A stretch of 64,000 nucleotides of DNA from NCBI GenBank assembly GCA_003254905.1, contig QANU01014009.1, positions 248,001 through 312,000 of the forward strand. Direction: 5' to 3'. Positions 1 through 9,852 of this stretch are shown piece after piece (position 1 is the first letter of the stretch; each line of letters begins with the position of its first letter). The notes beneath the pieces were generated by a model. It saw only the letters and a list, made by a program, of their open reading frames with translations, did not search any database and had not been told where the DNA came from. This stretch comes from Nissolia schottii. Taxonomy: Eukaryota > Streptophyta > Magnoliopsida > Fabales > Fabaceae. Made by a program: the position numbers and the translations under genes.

Positions 1-600
1 CATTCAATATTTTGTTATTAATAAAAAAGTCTGTAAATTTTAATATTCTGGTCGAGTTAAAAACACAGGTATCAAAATAATTGTATATAATAATACATTT
101 GGAATGATGTATTCCCGGCAGGCCGCCACTTCTTGGTATGTGACACCCACCCTCTCTTTGTCGTATCTGCGTGGCCGTTTTTGGGTAGATAGAGACAAAT
201 AAGCAAAGAAAAATGAAAAGAGAAAACAAACACGAACGGACATTTAAGGAAGGCGCAATCTTTTGTGAAAGCGGGTGGCGCTGCAATTAGATTAGAAGTA
301 ACGCAGATGCCGGCCGGTGTAGAAATCGAGCTTATCCTTTTCATTTTTCAATGATACTGCAACAGGCGACTGATTTTAGTAAAAATAAATATTGGAAATA
401 CTTGTGATGGAAGTAACAATATACAGTGGGATGATGGAGTTGGGTTTTAAGGGCAGGCTGAGTGAGGCCTTGTAGCCCAGCCCAACCCCAAACACTTTGG
501 AAAACGGGAATGGGTATTCGAACGGGTTGAGTGGGGAGTCAATTCAGTTGAAGAATAATTAATCATAAATTGAATATGAAAAGATGGATAGAGAGAGAGA
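1..600. other. 5' intergenic / promoter region, no gene recognised
   Basis: No coding exon is recognisable on either strand. Short open frames on the minus strand (72-344) have no familiar motif or splice context. The last ~15 bases before the downstream start codon form a GA run, typical of plant 5' UTRs. I infer that this stretch holds the promoter and leader of the dioxygenase gene that starts at 601. Confidence 0.4.
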
Positions 601-2233
601 ATGGATTATGGTGGGCGAGGGCGAGGGCGAGGGCGAGGGCGAGAGATAATTAATTCTGTTTCGATTCGAATTGAAACCAGGATAGTTCAAGTACCAATGG
701 ATTATGGTAGGCGCGGGCGAGGGCGAGGGCGAGGGCGAGGGCGAGGGCGAGGTCACGATCACGATCACGGTCGTGGAGGCGGTGGTAGTTGGTCTCCCCG
801 TCCTTCATTCAACCATCCTCAGCCGCGGCCGCCACCTCCGGTAACTCCCTATCACACAGTGTATTCTTATGTGAATTGAACTGAATTGAATTGTATTGAA
901 TCGAATTGAACTGAATGCAGAATTTTTATGGTGGTCGTGATGGGCGCTGGTCTCCCCGTCCCCAATTCATTCATTCTCAGCCGCAGCCGCCTCCACCGCC
1001 GCCACCACCGGTAACTCCCTATCACTCCTTGTGTTATTTATTTATTTATTTATTTTATGGGAATTGAATTGAATTGAATGCATAAAACTTGTTATTTAAT
1101 TAGGTGGCTAAGGCGGGAGATGTAGATGATGAATGTGGCCCAGAATTTTCTATCAAGCACGATGCTGCTGCATCTGCTGCGATGCCTCCGTCTTCTTCCT
1201 CTTCTCCTTCTCAGGTCTCCGACACGTCAAATTCCCATCCAACACACGCCATCCCTGATGATCCCTGCTTTGATATTTGCCCTAACCCTAAACAAGCTCC
1301 AGCTGTTATTTTGAAACCTCCTTTGCTTCAAACCAATAGAGAAAGACGGCTCGGCCGCATTCAATCTGGACTTGTGTTGAGGCCTGGCATGGTCCTCTTG
1401 AAGTCCCACATTTCACTGCCTGATCAGGTAACTCACCCCCCTTCCTCGTCTCGTGCTAATGAGGATAATAGTATTATGCTTCTTGGTGCAATGAATTCTG
1501 TTATGGTATGGTGTAGGTGAAGATAGTAAAAACATGCAGGGATTTCGGGGTGGGTTCTGGAGGATTCTACCAGCCTGGTTATGCGGAAGGGACAAAACTG
1601 CACTTGAAGATGATGTGCCTTGGCAAACACTGGGACCCTCACTCTGGACAGTACGTAGACCACCGCCCTCACGATGGAGCTAAGCCTCCCAACATCCCTC
1701 TCGAATTCCATCAGTTGGTTCACTCAGCGATCACCCATTCCCATGCCATCATACAGCACCACTCTCAAACCTCACACCCACTCAAGGTTCTTCACCCCAT
1801 TTCGCCGGACGTTTGCATTGTCAATTTTTACTCCCAAAGCGGCCGACTCGGTCTTCATCAGGTATACTTTTGTTACTTTTACCCTTTCCTTATCTTAATT
1901 GACATCATCATATTATGTGTCATGAGATGACTCTGTCTGTCTGTCCTTGTCTTGCAGGACAAGGATGAAAGCCAACAGAGCCTCCAGCAAGGGTTGCCGG
2001 TGGTGTCCTTCTCTATTGGAGACTCGGCAGACTTCTTGTATGGTGACGAGAGGGATGTGGACAAGGCGCAAAAAGTTGTGCTAGAATCAGGGGATGTTTT
2101 GATCTTTGGTGGGAGCTCTAGACATGTATTTCATGGCGTAACTGCTATTCATCCGACAACTGCCCCCAAGCTCTTGCTCCAACAAACTAATCTACGCCCC
2201 GGCCGATTGAACCTTACTTTTAGACAGTATTAG
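601..2233 (+). CDS. ALKBH1-like 2-oxoglutarate/Fe(II) dioxygenase (AlkB family)
   Basis: Five exons, 601-840, 921-1010, 1104-1427, 1517-1861 and 1958-2233, join in phase 0 at GT-AG introns and give 424 residues. The C-terminal half is the AlkB fold: NFYSQSGRLGLHQDKDE closely matches the E. coli AlkB iron site, giving H332-x-D334, with the junction between exons 4 and 5 falling inside this HxD. The second iron histidine is H392 (VFHGV), and RLNLTFR supplies the 2-oxoglutarate arginines R416 and R422, so the active site looks complete. The family removes alkyl groups from nucleic acid bases; this member's substrate cannot be read. The N-terminus is unusual: Arg-Gly repeats (RGRG, about residues 5-14 and 34-50), an HDHDH patch and Pro-rich stretches, which suggest RNA binding. 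I chose the first ATG in the RG frame; a second ATG at 697 starts an almost identical MDYG(R/G)RGRG run and could be used instead. Confidence 0.92.
610..752 (+). repeat. GGGCGA hexanucleotide runs (two blocks) encoding Arg-Gly
   Basis: Two blocks of GGGCGA repeats, about 614-642 and 707-752, each follow a copy of ATGGATTATGG. They encode (RG)n in the dioxygenase N-terminus. G-triplets with three-base CGA spacers meet the usual G-quadruplex pattern on the sense strand. Confidence 0.85.
798..1032 (+). repeat. Tandemly duplicated exon end plus donor site
   Basis: The end of exon 1 (from the TGGTCTCCCCGTCC motif through the Pro codons into the donor GTAACTCCCTATCAC) recurs as the end of exon 2 (940-1025). 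Both copies encode WSPRP..F.H.QP followed by a proline run and keep the same donor. Between them lies an intron made of GAATTGAA-type repeats. This is a local exon duplication kept in frame. Confidence 0.75.
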
Positions 2234-3253
2234 ATTACATTACATGCCCCATGCTGTCCTTGCATGCTTCCTGTGTGCTTCTTTCCCTTGCAAGTGGTGA
2301 CTATTCTAGGCTAGCTATTTTGCCAACAAGTAGGTTGTGTGTCATATACTCAATGCAGGTTGTGATGCTATGCTAATCTAATCTTGTAGGCATTTTGTAT
2401 GCTGATCTCAAATATTACTCATTGGCACCTCTGTAGGTGAATTATAAACATGCCAGCTATTTATAGATTAACTATTTTTGTGGTTTCTCATTGTATTAAA
2501 CCCCTTTCGAATTCTGTAATCTCCAGCGTGGTTCAGTTACTTCCCTAATTTCCACTCTGAAAAGAACCCTGTAGGCTGTAAGTTGAGGGATGAAACTTGT
2601 ATAACGACTATTTAAACATGTAAAAGCGGCCTTGTGATTTTATGTCCTAATATTATATGTCATCTTTTATCTCTGTTATAAAGATTAATCGAAGTTTCGA
2701 GTTAACAGGTGATGGTAATCCAACTCTTCTTTTTTATTTATTCAGACTTGACACTGATTAGGTAAAGAATTTACAAAAAAAGCACAATAGGGTGTGTTTG
2801 GCGGCGTGATTTTATCTGCTAGAAACTAGAAAAATCTTTGAAGGCTATGACTCACAACACTTTTGGCTGCCAAACTTCAACAGCACTTGAACAAAACTCT
2901 GGTCTGTTCAGCTTGCTGTAAGAAAGCGCTTGCTTTATAAGAAAACTATTGATCAACCAATCACCCTCTTCACCAACAAAAATGGTTGCCAACCAACACA
3001 TGTAAGCATGTTACCCTATTGACCGCTAAATTACGTTTTAATATTGCTGTGTATAAAATCAAACATAATCAATCAGCTTATACCAGAAATTTTACTATCC
3101 TAAAAATGTCCACATATGATGTTTCTATATTCTAAGCTCACTTACCCCTCTTCTCTTAGCCACTATTATGTCATTTACCTTGCAAACAATAAAGCTCTGG
3201 ACCAAATGTTAAACTGATCTTCCAGCTGCCAGAAAAGAATGGGGGAGGCTGAG
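2234..3253. other. 3' UTR of the dioxygenase and intergenic DNA
   Basis: No exon is recognisable. The first 300-400 bases after the stop are probably 3' UTR. A TATAAAA at about 3052 lies 200 bases before the MIR164 hairpin and might be its promoter, but nothing else supports that. Confidence 0.35.
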
Positions 3254-3324
3254 CCATGCTGGAGAAGCAGGGCACATGCTTCATTTAATCTTTTGCGAGC
3301 ATGTGCCCTGGCTCTCCAACATGG
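3254..3324 (+). ncRNA. MIR164: MIR164 precursor hairpin
   Basis: The 5' arm holds the miR164 sequence at 3260-3280, beginning TGGAGAAGCAGGGCAC and ending ATGCT, which is the variant with CAUGCU instead of CGUGCA. The 3' arm 3298-3318 pairs with it at 19 of 21 positions; the only mismatches are the A3266/G3267 against G3311/C3312 pair. Five more base pairs extend the stem outside (3254-3258 with 3320-3324), and the loop is 17 nt. The star strand with 2-nt overhang would be 3300-3320. miR164 directs cleavage of NAC transcription factor mRNAs of the CUC/NAC1/ORE1 group, controlling organ boundaries, lateral roots and senescence. The extent of the primary transcript cannot be read. Confidence 0.95.
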
Positions 3325-3808
3325 ATCCTCTCTCTCTTACTAATTGAATGCTAGCAATGTGCCTTGATGATGAATCTGTTTGTCAACCACAAGGTGAGTT
3401 CATTCAAGTGTTGTGCATGAATTGACCATTCCAAATAGAACCTAGTATTGTTTTGACGATTTATCGCATTCAGTTCATACATTGTTAATGACAACTTTTC
3501 CCTTGAATTTTAAGCTTTTTGATCTGCTTGATTGGTCGCGCATGTGTATATCATTAAGAAAAATTTATAACTTGAGTTTGAATCGACAAACAATAGCCAT
3601 AAATGGCTGTTGTATGTCTTCCTTCCTTCTTTTTTTTCTTAAAGCCAAATTAAACTTTATTAGCATGATATATATCTACATTGCACTTGGAAACAGAGTA
3701 GGCATAATTTCCATTAGCAATGCTTGATTCAATGATGTTGAATAAATTAAATTATAAATAGCATTGTGGTGTAGTATACTGCTGTTAAAACAATTTCTTG
3801 CCCAGGAA
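3325..3808. other. Intergenic, nothing recognised
   Basis: AT-rich sequence between MIR164 and the convergent end of the DUF936 gene. It may hold the 3' part of the MIR164 primary transcript and the 3' UTR of the DUF936 gene. No motif or ORF with family resemblance was seen. Confidence 0.3.
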
Positions 3809-6270
3809 TCATGCTCGATTCTCCAAAGCTAATGCTGCAGAATCAACATGTAGAAGCAAGCAAGAATAAACTTTCTGCTTCAATCTGTCAACAGTCTCAG
3901 CCAACGCGTCGCTCTCTGAGTTCAAACTGCTTCTCAGTTTGTCCAGCCACTCGTTCGCGTGCTTAAGGTGAGACAAGGTGAGAGCAATATGGTTGGCCAA
4001 CTCCATTTGTCTCCCTGCAATGATGTACTTGCTCTCCTTCCCCCTCTCTTGAGGCCCCGTCGAAAACCCAGCTTCCAATGTCTTTTCCAAGTACTTCAAA
4101 AACCATGATCTTGTTTCACTCAACAAGACTTGTCTCACCTCATTTATCTCTTTTATACCATTCCCTTTGGCCCATTCTTGTTTCTCTGTCTCTGATAAAT
4201 CGGTTAAGGGTTTTGGAGACTTTGATGTGCTTTTACCTATACCAGGAGCTAACCCTGCTGCCTTTTTGCCGGGTCTGTCATTTTCCGCAGGAGATGGAAT
4301 TTTATATAGCTGAAGCGATTTATCTTTCGACTGAGTCGCGCTGTTTGGCTGGTCCATGAGCTGCTGGAGAGCAAAAAACTTATTCAGCGTGACGTGGGGG
4401 TTCTCTGATGCTGCAGAAGAGCAGATATTGGCAAACATACTGAAAAAAGGAAAGATAGAGATAATAACTGAAGATTAGAAAACCACTGGAGGAGTATTGA
4501 ACTCGCTTTTCCCCCCAAAGCAACTCATGAAGAATTTGTTGATTCCATGAATGCATAAATCATTTAAGTAACTGCGTGTGCCAAAATTTAGATAAAAACT
4601 TCATATACCTTAGGCACTTGACTAAGGTTGCTGCCGCAGATGCTTCTTTTTGAGCTTCTAATACAACTTGAGAGGCTAGGTGTTTCTTTCTAAGAATTCC
4701 CTTAAGAAATGAAAATAAGGTGGATAAGAGGGAAAAGTATCACGTTAGTCTAGTAAACACAAGTTTTCAGATAGCATTGCTTTAACAAAGAAGGCAGAGA
4801 TGTTCAATATAGGCACATGGGTTGGCATGTTGATGATACTTAAAGATAGCAAAATGAATGCAGGGAATTAGGGAGACAATCATCGAAAGAGAGGGTAAGT
4901 AAATTCTAATGCACCTTTCCGGGCCTCAGTAGTTTGGCTGGCAGAGAGGACCATGGAATTGCCTCGGTGCTATGGCTTTTATCTTTACTGCTGGAAAAAA
5001 AGTTTGTGTTCAAATTTTCCTGTTTAGTAGAATTGAATTTAGTAGAAGAGCGCTTAGAAGGCGGCGCTGTGACAGTCTCTTGGATGTTGGATTGGGAAAC
5101 ATCTTGCTTAGGTGAAAGTGCTTCAAGTCGAGTGCGAGTTGGAGCCGTTGAGAGTACCTGTGATGCTAAAACTAGCCATTGTCATTGTTCTGTTTTCTTT
5201 AATAGCAAAGAACAATAGTAACACCAACATTAAATTGATTGTATCCTTTAATGTCAACTGCGAAAAAGTTCTGTTTTTTTCATTATATTCTAGTCTGGCA
5301 ATGAAAGTAAATCATTTTCGGCTGCGACGTAGGAAAAGATTATGTAATTACTCTTTATGCCGCAGAATTTCTTTCGAGGAATATCTTTTCTTTGTGGTAA
5401 TATGCAGCATTACATTCTTTACTTATTGGTAAAGAAAGCAAAAGACACTAACTGGTTGCTTCCATTTTGTTTTTTAAATTTATCGACATTCTTTACAATT
5501 TCCATTTGAGGGGAAAGTTATTGTTGTTCCTATACTGTTCTCTTTCCTATACTTAGATGAGGTTGTTCATAAATTCTCGAGCCTTCAAAAATTGGAATCC
5601 AGGGCAAAGATCATACCTGACCTTTAGTCTCTTGTTGCTTTCCTTTAGCAGATCCCACCTTCTTATAATCTACACCATTCTCTACATCATTTCCTTTGCT
5701 TCCTACATTATTATCTGGCACATTCACCTTTGAGTTTGGATTTAGAACACCCTGCATGTACCTGGATGCAACACCAGCTTTTTCCTCTTTGATAACAATC
5801 TTCTGCTGCCTTGAACTTGGATTCTCTTTGGCTTCTGATAAATCCATGGATTTCGGACAACTAAGTCCATCGTTGTCAGGATGCAATGGACCCTCTGATG
5901 CCTCTAACATCTGCATCAAATCCTTGGGATTGCCTTCGAAAGGGTGGCGTCCAGGAACTGGTCTAACCCCAATAAGAATCGGGACCGGCGTACCGGGCTC
6001 CATTCTATCGACATAAAAGAACTGGCCAAGCTGCAACTTATTGTTCAAGATAAGCTCATTGTCTTCCTTTGAGAGAGAGACATAGGTAGAATGAGAAGAG
6101 TCGGATACTTTTACGAAGAAACCATGGTTAGGCCATAATTCAGAGCCGGATAAGGCAGGCACAATGCTGATCACCTGCAGAAGGACCGAGCGGTATTCGC
6201 CGCGAACTTTCACATTAGAGTTCATAGTTTTGAGAAGCTTGAGTAGTACTCCAGGTATGAGGGATGCCAT
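3809..6270 (-). CDS. DUF936 (CORD-type) plant protein
   Basis: Four coding exons on the minus strand, 6270-5617, 5157-4915, 4700-4609 and 4439-3809, have GT-AG introns and consistent phases and give 539 residues. I start at [13 protein letters not shown], where DUF936 proteins begin, not at the in-frame ATG 18 bases upstream. The N-terminal DUF936 domain shows [19 protein letters not shown] (about 82-89) and [12 protein letters not shown] (about 104-115). Exon 2 ends with the conserved [14 protein letters not shown]. Exons 3-4 encode the conserved alpha-helical block [20 protein letters not shown] then [15 protein letters not shown], and the C-terminus is helical. Arabidopsis CORD proteins of this family bind cortical microtubules and disorder them during secondary-wall pit formation; that role here is inferred from family only. 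Confidence 0.93.
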
Positions 6271-6323
6271 TCTTCTGACTATGTTCAAACTTTACTGCTT
6301 GGTTGGATGTATTGAAGACCAGT

Positions 6324-6782
6324 CTGCATAGATCAATATAAAAATTAATTATCTTATCTAGTCGATTTTGGATGCATTTCTTTCAACTTTTTTCGTTAAA
6401 AAATTATTATTTTTGGCTGAAAAATCATTTTCCATGTACTTTGTTAAATTTGTAAAAACAGTCAAATCTCAAAAAAATTGTTTTCCGCCTAAGCTAAATA
6501 GAATAGATTCTGAGAAAAATCTATTTTCAACGTTTTTAACTCTATCAAAAATCAACTTTTTAATCACTTTTTTAAAAACCTAAACAAATAGTCCTTAATT
6601 TTAGTAGTTCTTCTAATCCAAGAAGCATTAAGGATCCAAATAATGTAGCTAACTGAAGTTTTCAATCTTGTGACAAGATCTTCAAAATACTAAAATGAAG
6701 CAGTCCTGATTAGAGTAAAAAATTAAAGTAGAACATAAGATTGGAAAACATCCATCTATATGGAGAAAGAAAACATTGTTAC
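6324..6782 (-). other. Probable 5' UTR intron of the DUF936 gene
   Basis: On the minus strand a donor CTCAG|GTAACA lies at 6783/6782 and an acceptor ATGCAG|ACTGG at 6324/6323, followed by about 50 bases of leader before the ATG at 6270. The leader exon would lie at roughly 6783-6900. This is inferred from splice signals only. The intron interior at 6360-6600 is AT-rich and may itself be an old insertion. Confidence 0.45.
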
Positions 6783-7119
6783 CTGAGTGAGGCTGACAGT
6801 AGTAGGAGCATAAAGGGCCAAGAGACGCCAGTGCACAGGACATAAATGGAAGGTGCCTTTTTGGGGTGCCTGATATTCTTCTTCTGCAAAGAGATGAGAT
6901 GAGAAACTACTTGGCTTCCAAACCAAAACAGAATGTCCTATGAGATCTGAAGTGCCTTAACAGAGACAACAAACATCTAAAGGTTTGCATGACAGTAATC
7001 ATCAAAATTCTCTTGGCTTCAAAGCCAAGGGACCATTATGCGTATGTTCATTGTACTCACGCACGCGTGACAAATGTCCAACACACGAAATGACAAATCA
7101 GCAGCTTTACTTTACATTT

Positions 7120-7275
7120 ATTGTTCTTTCCCTCAACTTTTATTACTCACTTTTAATTTTTAAATATATTATTGATTGATTATATCTAAATGTAATTTGT
7201 ATTTAAATATATTGTATTAATAATTTATTTAAAAGTTAAGAGTGAGAGATAAAAGTGGACGGAGAGAGGAATATA
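7120..7275. repeat. MITE-like inverted repeat (~155 bp)
   Basis: Left arm at about 7120-7180 (…CTCAACTTTTATTACTCAC…) and the reverse complement of the right arm at about 7210-7275 (…TCCACTTTTATCTCTCAC…) match over roughly 55 bases with scattered mismatches. The element is short, AT-rich and has no coding capacity. The superfamily is undetermined because no target-site duplication was identified. Confidence 0.6.
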
Positions 7276-8296
7276 TAAAATGAAATAAAACCATGACTTG
7301 CCCTCCATGTTAGCAAATTAGCGGGACATTAATCTACCAAAAGAAATAATTAGTGGGATATTTTGGCCTCTTCAATATGCTGGTGGAGGTGGGACTTAGT
7401 CCGGTCATGTTTCGTTTTTAAGTTAGAGGCAATGTAACCATAAAGAAAGGTAAGGATATTCCAATGTCAATTTCTTGCGTGGCGTCATTTGAATTGAAGG
7501 CATGTCCATATTTATTTACCACTATATTTTCCACACATGAACTATATCCTATTCTGAACAGGCTTTGTCATTCGTTTGCCGTAACCAACTCCTACCTTAT
7601 AGCATTATTGTCCAAGAAAAAGTATTAGGGAAGGCATCCCAATTCCCATTCAGAAAATATAAGCTATGGGAAAAATTTACATATGTATAACAAGAAGTTT
7701 CATATAATTTTATGCATAAAAAAATATATTAATTTACTATGATAAAAAATTAATTCATAATTGTATTCTTGTGGGTTACGTTGTCACAAAGTTTGTAATA
7801 TGGTTGAACCTATTGGTAGCAATGATTGATTTGGACACGTGAGAAAAAAAGGTTCAAACAATGAAAAATTCTTGTAAAATCATCGAATGTTATGCTAATC
7901 ATACTCTAAATTTTATAATGAATGATATTTTAATTTTTTAAGGTGAAAAATTCATCATTTAAAGTTAAAATGTCATTCATTATATAGCTGATGCATATTC
8001 AATATATGTTCTACGAGCACTCGATAATTTCTCTTGAAAAAAGATATAATAAAAATTTGAAAACATGAAATAGAGGAAACTAAAAAAAACGCAAGCGATA
8101 AAAGAAATTAAGGGGAAGAGTGTCGTAGATCATGAGTGTATGTGTCATTTGTTAGCTTTTAAGATTTAAAATTTATTTTGAGAAGAATAAATTATTGAGA
8201 TATGGTATTTGTGCAGTGTAATGAATGCTTTAAAAATTAGTAGTGTGATAATTGATATCAATGACAATTTTATAAATATTTAATTTTATACTTTTT

Positions 8297-8344
<48 letters not shown>

Positions 8345-8819
8345 ATGTGTTTTGTAAAATTTTAAAATTAGTATGTTAGTGTCGCGTTTATGGTTCTTAG
8401 GTGTGTACTCACGCGTTTATAACTACGACCTTTCTTTTTCTAATTCTACCTGGACCATTTATATTATCAATCTGGACCGTCACTAGGATGTACATGGATA
8501 GTCAGTGTTGCAGAATTTCTTGTGAAGTGGGGTGCCTAAGTTCTATTAGGATTCATCTGTAAAGTTTGCCACCAAATGGAGTCAAAACTGTGCTGATCAG
8601 TGACAATCCAAGGTGTATATGATCTTTTCCTTTTTCTTTTCTTGCTTTCTTAACCAAAAACTATTAAATCTAAGGATATATTCCATACATTGTACCATGA
8701 ATTTGATAACTTATGTTGTACCATAGCCTCCCAACCTAATTAAAAAGCCACAGCCATAAAATAAGCCACCACATGATGGTCAAAATAAATAAAATATGTT
8801 TTTCTGTTTTATTTTATTT
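7276..8819. other. Intergenic AT-rich DNA
   Basis: No exons or RNA genes were recognised. It holds upstream flank of the DUF936 gene and the (TA)n tract. Confidence 0.4.
8303..8341. repeat. (TA)n microsatellite
   Basis: About 19 uninterrupted TA dinucleotides. Confidence 0.95.
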
Positions 8820-9230
8820 TTCTTCGTTACATAGCATGAGTCTGACCCAACCCAACAGAGAGAGAAATCTAACTCTGTATAAAAACTATATTACTCGTAT
8901 CTTTAAGTAACATGAAACTCGAACATCTACATATAAAAAAGCATTGTCATGAGAGCTAAACAGAATAGTATCTAATTCATTGTTTAGTTGTGGTAATATG
9001 CAGATCTTTGAGTGATCCACATGTTCATATTATATACAACGCTTTAGCTCTAGAAGGGAATAGCTTAAGTTACAATTAACGGAACCAATAGATAGATTAC
9101 AGAGAAATGAATCATGTCCATGCTTAACTAACGAGTGGAAAAAAAGACATCCGATTCATCCATTTAGGCCACTATGAAAGGGTGGGAAAAAGAGACCCGA
9201 TTTAAGCATTTCATGAATGAATATAAATGT
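8820..9230 (+). mobile_element. Diverged solo relative of the LINE-array unit
   Basis: The reverse complement of this stretch aligns with the 5'-side part of the repeat units at 37.5-49.1 kb. Shared landmarks are ACATGATTCATT, GTAACTTAAG.TATTCCCTTCTAG, TACTATTCTGTTTAGCT, GACAATGCT, GAGTTAGATTTCTCTCTC and TTGGGTTGGG in the same order. It includes a segment that among the array copies only copy 1 keeps. In the orientation of the LINE fragment it reads on the plus strand. No coding part of the LINE was seen here, so it is a fragment from the presumed 5' UTR. Confidence 0.7.
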
Positions 9231-9852
9231 ATAACAGAATGCGATTAAAGTTCTCTCCCCTTTACAATACTGCTATCCCACAGTTCCATATTAAAGATCC
9301 TGTGACGATTTACAAGCAGTTGAAATTTAATTATCATGACCATGAACATGAATAACCGAGATTACATGGCTAATACAACCATTTGTCGATGAAATAATTG
9401 CAGTGAAATGGCAAAAGATAAGTCAATAATTCTTTCTATCTTGCGGCGGAGAATAGGGGAATAATCTTTCACTCTTCTTAATTCTGACTAAAGTGATTCA
9501 CTCACTCTAATAAGGGTTCGACTCTGATATACAATCACACGACTAAATCAAAAATAAAAAGGGTAAAAGAATGCCTCTGTACTGCCAAAATCACAATGAC
9601 ACCGCCAATAGGCGACCCTTCATTGAATACAGTATTCAGTATTTTAACACAACTATACGCCACAACTATCTAAATCACAGGGGAAAACCTCATGAATCCA
9701 AGGAAAATATACATAACCCCATCATATATCTTTGATATAGATCATGGATGGTATCATCCCTAACTCATTTTTGTATCATATATTTAATGATGTTCCTTAC
9801 ACCCTACCATTGAAGATGATCCAAATTACTTGCCAAGCAAACTCAGTAACAG
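9231..9852. other. Intergenic / 3' flank of the CIP7-like gene
   Basis: No gene was recognised. It probably contains the 3' UTR of the minus-strand CIP7-like gene that ends at 9853. Confidence 0.4.
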
